Positions 10,142 to 21,568 of a stretch of 64,000 nt of DNA are shown here, one piece after another. Positions within the stretch are counted from its first letter, which is position 1, and each line of letters starts with the position of its first letter. The stretch covers positions 173,793,047 through 173,857,046 of the forward strand of contig CM059186.1 in assembly GCA_030323885.1 (NCBI GenBank), given 5' to 3'. Under the pieces are notes generated by a model. That model saw nothing but the letters and a program-made list of their open reading frames with translations, searched no databases and was not told the origin of the DNA. Origin of the DNA: Branchipolynoe longqiensis (taxonomy: Eukaryota; Annelida; Polychaeta; Phyllodocida; Polynoidae). The position numbers and the translations under genes were made by a program.

Positions 10142-10635
10142 CAGTAATATCTGCTTCTGTAGGCACGTTTACTCACCCCACACAGCCGTTAAATGGTTAG
10201 TAATGACAGACCAACTGCTTTTGTTTTCTGGTGGTTTGTATTATTTCTATTGAAAACATGTGACGATTTGTTAGTTAAACGTCCAGCAGGTAGCAGTGGA
10301 TCAACAGTTAACTGATCATTTATCTTGAATCTGGGTGCAATGCTTGTAGCCAGATTTCTCTGAAACACTCTGAAGTGTGTTCTGGAGTTCCACAGATTCA
10401 TCTAACAGGTTTCTGGTGTTTATATCTGGAATAAACCACTTGCATAGGCTAGCGATTAGTATAAATCGAAAATCAGTGAACCTGTGGTCAGCCGTCCTTC
10501 CAACCCCCACTCCAACCCCCTTCTCCCCCTACCCCCTCCCCCCTTCCCCCGTCCCCCATTCTGCAGGAGAACAGGTGTTGGGATGAGCATTCGGCATTTG
10601 AACCATACATTTGAGGCAGGCAAGGTTTGGACTTT
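10142..10635. other. Intron sequence, nothing recognised
   Basis: The stretch includes a C-rich run near 10500-10558. Short frames here have no domain that I recognise. Confidence 0.4.
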
Positions 10636-10746
10636 GCAAAGAAAAGCAGCAGCAGCCTAATAAAAATTGTATATCTCCCCAGGAGGAACACCTTTCATTT
10701 CAATTTTAAGTTCAGACGCAAAGCAAAGCAAAGCAGCAGACTAATA
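10636..10746. repeat. Two copies of a ~75-bp repeat, also at 11634-11760
   Basis: The shared wording is agcaaagcagcagactaata, agaattgtatgtattat and ctcccc...aacacctttca. Two further copies lie at about 11634-11715 and 11716-11760. The LINE fragment at 10751-11470 separates the pairs, as if it had inserted into a tandem array. Confidence 0.65.
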
Positions 10747-10750
10747 AGAA

Positions 10751-11056
10751 TTGTATGTATTATATTATGCTTTTGCAGGCAGCTTTCATGAAAATAGGAG
10801 AATAATTCATTTGAAAACATTAGCATATAGCTATAGTCAAAACAGTAAACTTCTAACAAAACCACAAAGGGCTACTAGAGCAAATAATGCACCACTACTA
10901 AAGCAGACCAGAAGCCAAATAAAAGCTCATGAGAGAAGCACGCTGGAAATGGCTGCCAAGTTGTGGAATGCCCAAACGGTAAAGGAACGACAAATTCCTG
11001 ACCTAAAAACTTACAAAAAATATCTGTGCAAAATAAGGCTAGGAAACCCCCAGTAA
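10751..11056 (+). pseudogene. LINE reverse transcriptase C-terminal fragment
   Basis: The translated tail contains RSTLEMAAKLWNAQTVKERQ, then IPDLKTYKKYLCKI. This resembles the AxxLWNxLP...L..FK..L motif at the C-terminus of CR1/L2/jockey-type non-LTR reverse transcriptases, so it is probably a 5'-truncated LINE copy. No RT catalytic motif is present. An A-rich tail follows at about 11431-11470. Its 3' untranslated part (11328-11430) is found inverted at 25226-25335. Confidence 0.6.
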
Positions 11057-11327
11057 GCTGCACTGCAAAGGGCATGTGATATGTCACGGCCCACCAGCGG
11101 GATGCCCAATGGAAGGTAACCATGCCAAAAGTAGCCAGATAACACACCACACAGCTACGTACAAGCCTATGATATGTAAATAGGAGTAGGCTAGTCTAGT
11201 AATAAGAGTAGAAAAATAAAACATATATACCAAGAAAATCAAAAAAAACTAACATAGGCTACTAACCATACCAACCAATTATCTATCTGCTACTGAAATG
11301 CAGGCAATCAAATACCTTATCAGCAGC

Positions 11328-11430
11328 CACTGTGTGGTAAGATAACACCAACACTACAACTGGCCAGCATTGAAAACAAGCCTGGGTACCCGGGCTTATA
11401 TGCTATGGACAGTATAAATACAGCCTCAAT
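11328..11430 (+). repeat. Dispersed ~100-bp segment, inverted copy at 25226-25335
   Basis: The sequence aactggccagcattgaaaac, aagcctgggtacccggg, atatgctatggacagtataa matches the reverse complement of 25226-25335 with few changes. Here it ends in an A/T-rich tail, consistent with a LINE 3' end. Confidence 0.75.
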
Positions 11431-11468
11431 TAAAATAAAAAAAAAATAAAAATAAAAAAAAATGTACC

Positions 11469-11556
11469 ATCGAGAGAAACCTGAAGCTGAGAGACATTAA
11501 GACCGACTCATGGACATCACTCTCACAGCAGAGAGCTAAATGGAGAGTGGCAGTCA
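11469..11556 (+). pseudogene. Second LINE-like coding scrap
   Basis: One frame reads RNLKLRDIKTDSWTSLSQQ then RAKWRVAVK and a stop. This resembles the C-terminal D...W..L..DR..W motif of some non-LTR retrotransposon polyproteins. It is only about 29 residues, so this is a weak call. Confidence 0.4.
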
Positions 11557-11779
11557 AGTAATGAAAGCAGTCTTTGTCGCATCGCGGCCGACAGCATGAT
11601 GATGACCTTATGCTCCATTTTGGAGTTTAGATCCAGAGCAAAGCAAATCAGCAGGCTAATAAGAATTGTATGTATTATCTCCCCATGTGAAACACCTTTC
11701 ACTCCTTTTTAGACGCAGAGCAAAGCAGCAGGCTAATAAGAATTATATATTTATATAACTCTACTTTCCCCAGTTTATA

Positions 11780-12200
11780 GTCATCCTTTGTTATGGAGCT
11801 ACACAGCGTGCATGGAGCACCTTGTGTGGAGCGCCTTGTGTGGAGAACCTTGTGTGAAGCACCATGTGTGGAGCGAGCGCCTTGTCGCCTGACCAGAATA
11901 TTGTAGTTGTGGTAGAGCTGATAGCTTTATGAAGCTACATGGTGCACATTAAGCATCTTGTGTGGAACAACTTGTGTGATGCACCTTGTGTGGAGCACCT
12001 TGTGGAGAGCACCTTGTGTGGAGCACCTGCTATGGAGCGCCGTGTAGCCTAACCAGCATGATGTAGTTATGGTAGAGCTGATAGCTGTGCTATGGAGCTA
12101 CGCGTTGAACATTTAACACCTTGTGTGCAGCACCCTGTGTGCAGCACCTTGTGTGCAGCACTATGTCGTAGATGTGGTACAGCTGGTAGCTAGCTGCCCA
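11780..12200. repeat. Degenerate repeats around gcaccttgtgtgga
   Basis: Short 15-17-bp units (caccttgtgtggag) sit inside a larger ~165-bp duplication. The larger unit includes ttgtagttgtggtagagctg and atagct...tatg(g/a)agctac, seen at about 11880 and 12045. Confidence 0.7.
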
Positions 12201-12269
12201 GTGGCGTGTAGGCGGGGTGCAGTTGACAGACGCCGGTGAGGGGTGCACCTGACTGTTGGAGACCTCCTG

Positions 12270-12602
12270 TCACTGGCCAGATGAATCGCTGTCAACAAGC
12301 AGTGTCAGCTCCTGAGGCTTTCTCATCAAACACCACCCTGTCATCTTCCCGCACATGCTGACTGACAACCGACAGTCATTGCTGACAGCTGCAAATGAGG
12401 CCAGCCAGTAGTAAGGAGCACGACAGTCAACTGGACCCACTCTATTGGCAAGCATGTCTTCAATGCCCAGCTCTGCACGCAGACCAATTTTGTCCTGACA
12501 GGGCAGGTGTCCTGTGATTTGAAGAGGCAGTCCAATGAAACAAAGACGATAATTTACTGTAGAACATTGTCTGCACATGAAGGGGTTTCTCCCATCAGTC
12601 AC
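12270..12602 (-). other. Unrecognised 110-codon open frame
   Basis: A Met-initiated frame includes CRQCSTVNYRLCFIGLPLQ and QELTLLVDSDSSGQ. I recognise no domain. It lies in a non-satellite stretch of intron, and codon use gives no clear sign of selection. It could be a piece of a mobile element or chance. Confidence 0.2.
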
Positions 12603-12656
12603 AAGGGGTGCTGAAGACTGCTACCATGGTGTAGGAAAAGACATTGGGGTGTAATG

Positions 12657-12780
12657 GTTGGTTGTTAGAATTTTACGTCCTGACAACATCTAAGGTCATA
12701 TCAGGACGGGTTCCGACTTGTGACAGTGCGCACTCGTGGCGATTTTATAGTGCTGCCCCACTGGGAGACCTTGACTTCCT
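12657..12780 (-). mobile_element. SINE 3' half
   Basis: The reverse complement of the SINE 3' half runs from ttggttgttagaattttacg through catatcaggacgggttcc to tagtgctgccccactggg, then fades after about 12780. Confidence 0.85.
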
Positions 12781-13528
12781 CTGTGTATGATACATTGCGT
12801 TTAAATGGGGTAGTAGAAAATCAAAGACATTAGATTAAAGGTAAATGACTATCATCCAGTCTACATGTACCGAATAAGATCCCCGTAATATTTGTAGCGC
12901 TTGCTTGTTACCCGCCATTGTCTATATTGTTCATACAAACTCATCGTCTCATCTGGAAATAGTTCATATGCACCCATAACTGTTAAGACCGGGAAGACCA
13001 GTTCAACTGGAACATAAATTTTGTATAATGTCAACTATGTTTTAGAAAGGTGGGGTGTGTGTTAGGGGTTGTAAAGAAAGGGCCACTGCTGTAACTAACT
13101 GCTTTTGTCTATGGCTGAACCAAGCGAGTGGCGGACCGGAAGTACAGTCACGGCGGTGACGTCACGTGGGGTGGGGCGTGTGTTTACCGCCAGGGGCGCG
13201 GTCTGCCACCAGGCGGCTACCGGCGTATGGCACGTTATCTTTTGAAGTGGAAATGTAGGTTTAAACAAAAAAATTATTTAAGAATTTTTTTTAGGGGGCG
13301 GGATTGGGGAGTTAAACTCTTAGTCGTCTGTCATTGGGAGGCGTACACATCTGTTCATACTCGTAGGAGTTGTGTACCCTAGCTTTTTTGTGTTTGTGTT
13401 TTTTTTGTGTGTGTCGGGGTGGGTGGCTGGCGGTTTAAATGAAAGAGTGGAGTGTTTTATTATGACAAGGCTGTGCACTTAGTACTTACTGCTAGTAAGT
13501 GGGCTGATTCAGGCCTACCAAGAGCAGT
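12781..13528. other. Intron sequence, nothing recognised
   Basis: Neither strand shows a homologous frame or a family seen elsewhere in the window. Confidence 0.4.
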
Positions 13529-13567
13529 GTGCGTGTGCGTGTGCGTGTGCGTGTGTGTGCGTGCGTG
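13529..13567. repeat. GTGTGC/GTGC microsatellite
   Basis: A short run of gtgcgtgtgcgtgtgcgtgt and gtgcgtgcgtgc. Confidence 0.85.
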
Positions 13568-13694
13568 CAATAGTAAAAAAAACTACTCTTACACTAAGAC
13601 TAGTAAGAGTAGTCTTAGACATTGTTTATGGATGATTACATTGTTGATATTTAATAGGTTAGGACATGCGTTAAACTACATACACTCAGTCTGA

Positions 13695-14190
13695 GCTAAC
13701 ATTGGCATTTAGCTATTGCTGAATCATTATGTCATGATCTGAACTGTCGTTAACTCATTATATCGCAAATCCAACTGTTAAGTTCAGTTTGTGTCCGTTC
13801 AAGTTTTGAACATGCACAAAACTAGGAACGGATGCCGCCGGATTGACATCTACGGTTCTTGTCCGGTTTGAGTTTGTTTCATCCGTTGGCTGTCCATTTC
13901 ATGTCCGTTCGTAGACCCAATGTTGCAACACTTTGACACATTTTAATACATTTTGATACTTATCACCACCGGACTAGACAATTCTGTCCGTTGCTCAATC
14001 CGGTGATGTGTGACAGCCGCTTTAGCGACTCATTATGTCTTGAGGTCAACTGTTGCTGAACCATCCGGTGTGAGTGCAACTGTTGCTGACCCGTTATGTT
14101 GCAATCACACTAACCTATTATGGCATAATCGCTAGTGTTACCAAACCATTAGAACGGAACCATCGCAAGTTTTATCTCTGTGTCTATGAA
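13695..14190. repeat. Degenerate ~31-bp repeat upstream of exon B, interrupted
   Basis: Units resemble attatgtcgcaatccaactg followed by ttgctgaccc. The same array type occurs at 15700-15970, beyond exon C. The middle (about 13790-14030) is a different sequence rich in tccgtt and ends with gtgacagccgctttag, the look of a short transposon end, but its left end was not matched. Confidence 0.65.
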
Positions 14191-14237
14191 TAAAACATGT
14201 ATGTCTAACACTGCCCCGTCTGTGTGTCCCTTCGCAG

Positions 14238-14480
14238 TACCTCGTGATGGACTACTACTGCGGCGGTGACTTGCTGACGCTGCTGTCCAAGTTTGAGGAC
14301 CGCCTGCCTGAAGAGATGGCGCGCTTCTACATGGCGGAGATGGTGCTCGCCATCCACTCCCTGCACAAGCTCGGCTACGTGCACCGCGACATCAAACCCG
14401 ACAATGTGCTGCTCGACCGGACCGGCCATATCGTGCTCGCCGACTTCGGCTCGTGTCTGAAGCTCATGGAAGACGGCACG
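14238..14480 (+). CDS. MRCK: MRCK kinase exon B (hinge to DFG)
   Basis: Encodes 81 residues in phase 0, starting [19 protein letters not shown]. Visible are the hinge and alphaD ([13 protein letters not shown]), the catalytic loop [14 protein letters not shown] with its Asp, Lys and Asn, and the Mg-binding LADFGSC. The acceptor is cccttcgcag before TAC. The donor is ACG before gtctgt, weaker than the gtgagt donors of the other exons; it is chosen because the next exon then gives [15 protein letters not shown] without loss. DMPK is the closest alternative family, but the wording fits MRCK better. All key catalytic residues are intact. The coding part is GC-rich compared with the surrounding intron. 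Confidence 0.96.
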
Positions 14481-14814
14481 GTCTGTACTCCTCGTTCCAT
14501 TTGAATTTGAATTGAATTTTACCGTAAAATATGGCAGGGTGTTTTTGGTTGGCATCCCACAGGGGGTAATCTTTCTACCTGTACACCGAAATGCATCTTT
14601 CTAAATTAACAATAATTAACTATCGAAAGAATTTGATAGTTTAACAATGATATCAAGATTATAAGCAAGAAGTTAGGAAATTACGTGGGATGAATACAGT
14701 ACAGATATATCATGGAAATGATTCCTTATAAAGGTGAAGGATCATGCAGGGTTACATAGGTTTAGGCATCATACTTCATAGCTATATATCCTTGAAGATA
14801 TATATACATGTCTG

Positions 14815-15692
<878 letters not shown>

Positions 15693-15699
15693 TGATGGC

Positions 15700-15970
15700 C
15701 ATTGGTATTTATTAGGCATTTCAACTATTGCTGCCCGATTATGTCTTGAACTGAACCATCGCTAACTTGTTATATTGCAAACCCAACTGTTAACGACTTA
15801 TGTCGCGAGCTCAACTGTCGGTGACCCACTGGGTGTGATTGCAACTGTTGCTGACGCATTACGTTGCAGTCACACTGACATGATCGCGACTGACACTAAC
15901 CTATTATGTCATAATCTCAACTGTTCAGAAACCATTATGGCAGAAGTATTGCAAGTTTTATGTCTGTTTT
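15700..15970. repeat. Degenerate ~31-bp repeat downstream of exon C
   Basis: This is the counterpart of 13695-14190, with attatgtct...aactgttgctgac units such as gattgcaactgttgctgacg. Both arrays end in a similar gcaagttttat...ctgt(g/t) sequence, so a larger segment appears duplicated around exons B and C. Confidence 0.7.
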
Positions 15971-16476
15971 GTGAGTCTCTGGATTTAAGACTTAGTTGAA
16001 ATGGACTTGGGAAATTGAATTATTATATTATTATTATTAATATTATTATTATTATAATAAAAGCCCTAGAAATTCCAAGTCTTAGACGTGCTAAGAAGTG
16101 GCGTTATTCGTTCTAATATTCTTAAATGGACCAATCCCTATCTCCGTGTTTGGTGTACAACTCTCTGTGACGTCATACAGTGGAATCACCTAGGTTATGG
16201 AGTATGGGAAAGGACTGCAAATTGACAACTTTTCACAACAAGAGTCTTATTTGTTTTTGTATTTCCTGAGGGGCTTCGTGAGACTTTTTCCATTATAGTG
16301 GTATGCTTGTTTTTGTTATAGTTAGTGACCCTATGAGCGTCATAGAGGAACCCTATCGATCTGTGTGAGTGTTGTCTGGATGACGTCACTGAGATGGGTC
16401 AGCCTGATTGACGGACTGACCTTAATAGTCGCAGTTTGAAGCTAGGGGCCACCAGCCTAGAATTGGCCATCAGCTT
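15971..16476. other. Intron sequence, nothing recognised
   Basis: It includes a short TTA/ATT microsatellite at about 16019-16060. No coding or family match was seen. Confidence 0.4.
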
Positions 16477-17160
16477 TGTTGGTTTGTTGAGGTTTTACAT
16501 TCAGGCAACATCTAAGGCGGGATGGCCGAATGAGTTGAGCGTCCGTTTCCCGTTTTGGTAGACTGTGGGATTCGAACCCACAGGTTCGAAACCTGGTCGA
16601 GTCAAACCAATGACTTCAAAATTTAATCTTGTCACTTCCTGGACAGGCCCTGGGCATTATTAGGATAGTGCAAGGACTGGTTGGCTCAGTGTCAGGATAA
16701 TGTGACTGAGTGGGATATCAGGTCATGGTGCTGGTGGCCAGGTCTCCCAGTGGGGCAGCACTATAAAATCGCCATGAGTGTGTACTGCCACAAGTTGGTA
16801 CCCGTCCTGATATGACCTTAAATGTTGCCAGGACGTAAAACTCCAACAACAAAACAACCAACCAACATCTAAGGCCATATCAGGACAGATACTGACTTGT
16901 GACAGTGTGTACTCATGGCGACTCTATAGTGCTGCCTCACTGGAACCATGACCTGATATCCCACTCAGTCATAATATCCTGATACTGAACTAACCAGTTC
17001 TTGTCCTGTCGTATTAATGCCAAGCGCCAGGCTAGGAAGCGACAAGTATCAATTTTGTACATCATTGGTTTGACTCAGTTGGGTATCGAACTCCCGACCT
17101 TCTCCACGGGAAGCCGAAGCCTGTGCTCTTACCGAATCTGCCACCGCATCCGATGGGCCA
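16477..17160 (-). mobile_element. SINE copy split by another SINE
   Basis: The tail part (gttggtttgttgaggtttta, then cattcaggcaacatctaagg) is at 16477-16517. The rest runs from 16863 to the tRNA-like head ending near ccgcatccg at about 17153. Removing 16518-16874 restores a continuous minus-strand copy with a pyrimidine-rich head. Confidence 0.85.
16518..16862 (+). mobile_element. Full-length SINE nested in a SINE, head type 2
   Basis: The head is cgggatggccgaatgagttg, agcgtccgtttcc, with two B-box-like runs gattcgaacccac and ggttcgaaacc. The 3' end is acgtaaaactccaacaacaa plus an A/C-rich tail. The 12-base caacatctaagg lies at 16506-16517 and again at 16863-16874, a perfect target duplication. 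Confidence 0.92.
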
Positions 17161-17301
17161 GAAGACAACTAATTCCGAGAGAATAGTTAGTTTAAAGATG
17201 AACAAGCTGCATGTAGTCATATTCGATCATGATACTCGTGAGTGTATCGGCTTGTCATGGACCTCATGTCTCCCACCTTTACAGTAACTAGACGCCGCAT
17301 C

Positions 17302-17352
17302 GTCCTGATATGACCTTAAATGTCGCTAGGACGTAAAACAACAACAAACAAA
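17302..17352 (+). mobile_element. SINE 3' tail fragment
   Basis: It reads cgtcctgatatgaccttaaa, tgtcgctaggacgtaaaaca, then caacaaacaaacag. Only the last 50 bases of the family are present. Confidence 0.85.
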
Positions 17353-17425
17353 CAGACACCGCTCATTGCGAGTGCTTTCCGGTGTAGGAGTTAATTAGTA
17401 GCCGTCCGGCGATGCTTTGTTAGAG

Positions 17426-17427
<2 letters not shown>

Positions 17428-17456
<29 letters not shown>

Positions 17457-17485
17457 ACCCCCCCCCCACCACCACCACCACCTCT
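17428..17485. repeat. Poly-C tract with CCA repeats
   Basis: An almost pure C run of more than 30 bases, followed by accaccaccacc. Its length may be unreliable in assembly. Confidence 0.9.
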
Positions 17486-17671
17486 GCTAACCGCCACCTC
17501 TTTAATTACAAGGATGTGGTTTCTGTTCCCCGCGAATTTGCGGATTTCTGACTTTTTAATCATGAAATTAGTCATTCTAGTGATTTGTGCATTTCTGGTA
17601 AAAAATATATGGTGCTATAAGAAAGGAAAATATTGTTTATTTTCCTGCTGAAAATACAACTTTTTAGGCTC

Positions 17672-18510
17672 TAGGGTCCATACGGGGCTTGGTTTTGATT
17701 GATTGATTGGTGGTTGCTTTACGCCGTGTCGGCAGCATAGGCCATATTCACGGCGAGAAATGTTTGTTTTTTGTTCAAACCATCGCTTTTACATGTAAAA
17801 GCAGACAATCAATTATGTGCCAATAGACACTAATTAAATTAGAAAGCTCACAATCATATATTTGTGGTCAAGGGAAACAAATTCCCATAGAAAAAGAAAA
17901 GTTTTATTAATAATTGATAGAATCCATTTAGTAAACTATATAAGGTGGTACAGTCCAGCTGCCCTCAAAAGGCTAAAATGTTTTCCTGTTTTACCTTAGT
18001 AAAAAGGTCATGCATACTGTCTGCAGTGTAGAACCGTTGGCGCAGGGCCAAACACCAATGCAACTTAGTAAAATGTGTTTGAGTGTCAGTGGGGATTGAC
18101 ACCAATACATTCAGGGGGAGGTTCCCCCTTGAGCAGAAAAGCATGTGTAAGCCACGAGTGGCCAATACGGCAGCGGCTAAGGACCACTTGGTCCCGCCGA
18201 CCTCCCGCATGAGTTAGGTTGACAAAAACCTAATGGGGCTTGGAGTGGGAAAGTCTTGAAAGGTGTTGAACTTCATTTGCCCAATTTCAACACCTTGAAA
18301 TGCCTTGGATTTACCCTATTTTGGATAATTAGCCTTGCAAAGCCTTGGATTCCATTACAACTGTCCCCACTGATCTAAATTAGTCCGAAATCGCCATTCG
18401 TTATAAGATAATCCGACATACCTACACACAATAAAATGCCAATACTCGACTGAATTCCTATCAAAAACAGCCCTGAAATAGCCTTGAATTCTATATCTTC
18501 GACGACTCCA
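17672..18510 (-). repeat. Dispersed repeat with ccttgaa motifs, split by a LINE fragment
   Basis: The pieces 17672-17692 and 18234-18510 match the copy at 55720-56262 (cggggcctggaaagt, cttcatttgcc, gataattagccttg, aactgtccccactgatctaa, attagtccg). Orientation is nominal. The insertion at 17693-18233 is flanked by a duplicated ggggcttgg. The family is unknown. Confidence 0.75.
17693..18233 (-). mobile_element. LINE 3'-end insertion with 9-bp target duplication
   Basis: The direct repeat ggggcttgg at 17684-17692 and 18234-18242 borders the insert. Read on the minus strand it ends with cgccgtgaatatggcctatg, ctgccgacacggcgtaaagc and a short (aatc)n tail, similar to 3' tails I know from mollusc LINE/SINE families. 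A minus-strand frame (18210-17965) ends in SMHDLFTKVKQENILAF and a stop, resembling a LINE polyprotein C-terminus. A 5'-truncated LINE is the best reading. Confidence 0.65.
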
Positions 18511-18913
18511 TAGCGCAATCTTTATGCCTAGCTTGATGCCTGGACCCCTCATGCGTTCCACATACACATCGTTGCCCAACGGAAAGCTGGCTGCATCAAA
18601 TTGCGTCCTTAAATTGCATGAGCTTCCTTGGCATGAGCCCCCCTTGGGCCTCTGCTGCACACCCTCGGTCTCACTTTCAGAGCTTTTGGCTGATAGCCAA
18701 TCACATCCCTGTTAATGAATTGAGTAGATCCTGTGTCACGTGCCTATAAATAAACTACCCACAACCGATACTCCTAAAGTTGACAAAAACCTAATTGGTC
18801 ATCAGGCCCTTCGACAATTTTACCGTTTAAAATTTTTTATTTTTAATTCAATTGCAGTGGTTTAATTTCAATTACAGATTACAATCTATGATTCATAATG
18901 AGTGTGGTAGAAT
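18511..18913. other. Intron sequence, nothing recognised
   Basis: The 16-base ttgacaaaaacctaat near 18779 also occurs at 18219. No coding homology was seen. Confidence 0.4.
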
Positions 18914-19294
18914 CAAAGACCCTATAATACTAAGACGGCTCACTCCCTATCTCTCCCATGGTAATGTAAATTTCGCAGTGCCACCTTGTGGGGTTTGATC
19001 AGCCCGGCTGCTGGTTGGTGTTTCACATGTAAACACATACAATTATATTATACATCAGATAGGTAAGTATGAATACACATCAATATGAAATTGCTATGAA
19101 CAAATACAGATCATCATCAGCATCATCATCATCATCGCCATCGTCACACATCTTTCACATTCATATATACATTTATACATATAACATAGCAACTGTTTAA
19201 CCAAGAGAACAGCCAGAGCACCAAGTGGTGGGTTTGATCATTTTGATTACACAGTACAGGCTGAGTGAGCCGTCTTAGTATTATAGGGTCTTTG
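18914..19294. mobile_element. TIR element with perfect ~31-bp inverted ends
   Basis: The left end caaagaccctataatactaa gacggctcactc is repeated inverted at the right end (gagtgagccgtcttagtatt atagggtctttg). Flanks are gtagaat and gcagaat, a likely 7-bp target duplication with one mismatch. The interior (about 320 bp) has ATC repeats and no coding frame. The identical ends suggest relative youth. Confidence 0.85.
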
Positions 19295-19379
19295 GCAGAA
19301 TGGAGGACTTAAGAAAAAAACAGTCAGAGAAGCTCACAGCACTGCTCAACTCACGCCTCACACCTCACACTAAGCGGCT

Positions 19380-20065
19380 AGAAACTCACGTCCTGTTCAA
19401 ATTATATACACCTGTCAGTAAGCAGCCTGTTCAGATTCTGTATATTAGTCAGTGAGTGGCCTGTTTAGATTCTATCCACCCCTTACTGAGCGACCTGTTC
19501 AGATTCTATATGCCAGTCTGCAAGCGGTCCGTTCAGATTCTGAATGTTACTCATTGAGCAGCCTGTTCAAATTCTGTTTGTTAGTCACTGAGTGGCATGT
19601 TCAGATTTTATGTGCCCCTTAGTGAGCAGCCTGTTCAGATTCTGTATTTACTCAGTGAGTGGTCTGTTCAGATTCTGTATGTTACTCAGTGAGCAGCCCG
19701 TTCAGATTATATATGCCATTCAGTGGCCTGTTAGGATTCTGTATGTTACTCAGTGAGTGACCTGTTCAGATTCTGTATGTTAGTGAGTGGCCTGTTCAGA
19801 TTCTGTATGTTAATGTTCAGATTCTGTATGTTACGCAGTGAGTGACCTGTTCAGATTCTGTATGTCAGTGAGTGGCCTGTTCAGATTCTGTATGTTACTG
19901 TATTGTTCAGATTCTATGCTCCCCGTAGGGAGTGGCCTGTTCAGATTCTATATGCCAATCAGTGGCCTGTTCGGATTCTCTATGTTACTCAGTGAGTGAC
20001 CTGTTCAGATTCTCTATGTTACTGAGTGCCCTGTTCATATTTTGTACACGAGTCACCCTACCTCT
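19380..20065. repeat. ~33-36-bp minisatellite (cctgttcagattctgtatgt)
   Basis: The unit is about cctgttcagattctgtatgt followed by tactcagtgagtgg, with shortened units around 19790-19920. About 20 copies, diverged at the edges. Confidence 0.92.
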
Positions 20066-20478
20066 GTACAGACTCACCGAGCTGCTCACTGGGGTAGAGT
20101 TTATTAGCTATGAGCTGGTGACGACACCAGTATCCCCTGTTCATCTCACACCTCATCATCCTATCCGCACGTGACCCCTCCCCTGACCCTGCGCCGTGCA
20201 GTCTGACCTACTTGTCACTCTCCTCACTGAGGTTTGGTTCATGCGCTGTGTGTATCCTGTACGCGCCTAGCCGAGTTCTGTTAAGAGGTTGCTGGCTTAG
20301 TGTGGCGTTTACGAGCGTTCTACCACTTCCTGTGTTAAAAAAAGGTTTCCCATTGAATCGCAGTTACTTGTGTTCCAAGTCCAAGTGTTTAGTGTGGTGT
20401 ACTTTAACCCATTCACAATGCCACCTAGTGGGCTCAGTGTGCATTAGTTTTACCATCATTCCTTCCCCCTCCCCGCCC
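20066..20478. other. Intron sequence, nothing recognised
   Basis: Frames here are short and match no domain known to me. Confidence 0.4.
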
Positions 20479-20730
20479 TGTGCGGAAGGTCTGGAGTTCG
20501 GATCCAGGCCGAGTCGAACCAATGACATACAAAATTGATACTTGTCGCTACCTATCGGCATTACTAGGATAGGGCAAGGACTGGTTAGCTGAGTACATGT
20601 ATCAGGATAATGTGACTGAGTGGGAAATTGGCTCATCATGCCAGTGGCCTGTTTTCTAGAGGGGTAGCACTATAAAGTAGCCATGAGTGCGCACTGTCAC
20701 CAGTGGGTACCCATCCAAGCAAACAAACAA
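20479..20730 (+). mobile_element. SINE copy, head truncated
   Basis: It begins inside the head at gtgcggaaggtctggagttc ggatccaggccgagtc, keeps most of the body, and ends acccatccaagcaaacaaac, lacking the gaccttagatgttgc block. Confidence 0.88.
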
Positions 20731-20856
20731 ATCTTCTCCCCCCCTCCCCCCCCCCCAACGCTCTTCTAGAGGAGGCCAAAATGCGCTGGTTGCAAGGGTT
20801 CTCATAGTTACATGGACATAATTGATTTATGATCTCTTTTCCCATATTCTCTTAAG

Positions 20857-21212
20857 CAGGGATGAAAGATCTCCGCGATTCCGTTGATTTCCGGGATTTT
20901 TCAATCCTGCTGCACCATCGGCGTACACTTACTATGTGGTGCAGATGCCGCAGCACTATCAGCATATACTACTAAGAAATGCTCCAAATGGCGCAGCACT
21001 ATCAGCGTATACTACTAATACATGCTTCAAATGGTGCAGCACTATCAGCGTATACTACTAATACATGCTTCAAATGGTGCAGCACTATCAGCGTTTACCA
21101 ATATATATGAAACCTGGCTTCCGGAAATTTTCCGGGATTCCCTGACAATGCTAAACCTATGGGACAATATCAGCATTTCCACTTATTTTCCCGGAGAACA
21201 TTTTCATCCCTG
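20857..21212. mobile_element. M6 TIR element with internal tandem repeats
   Basis: The ends are cagggatgaaagatctccgc and cattttcatccctg. The interior contains three or four ~40-bp repeats of gcagcactatcagcgtatac, tactaatacatgcttcaaat. This amplified class is also seen at 31275-32237 and 55833-56101. No clear target duplication was found. Confidence 0.85.
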
Positions 21213-21568
21213 ATATTTTTAATTCGCAGCACTCGGAAAAAGAACAGAGTCAGGGTTTTGGAGTTAGATTTATTCAACATTACTCATAATTACTCATCAG
21301 TAAAGAGCAGCATCTTTATCAATTAAGTTATCAAGATAATCTAATCAACGATAATCAATCAAGGAAAGTCAGTAGATCATCAACAGGCAATGTCAGTACT
21401 ACGATGGCAAGTGAGGCTGGCTTGAGTTGAGGTGACTGGCACCGTGATCGTAGTGGCAGTTCAATGATCGTGTTGGATGTCATAATGAGACGAGCTTCGT
21501 CTAGCAGGAGTGACATGAAGAGGAAACAATAAGCACAGATAACAGTAATCAGTTGAAGGAATCAGCAC

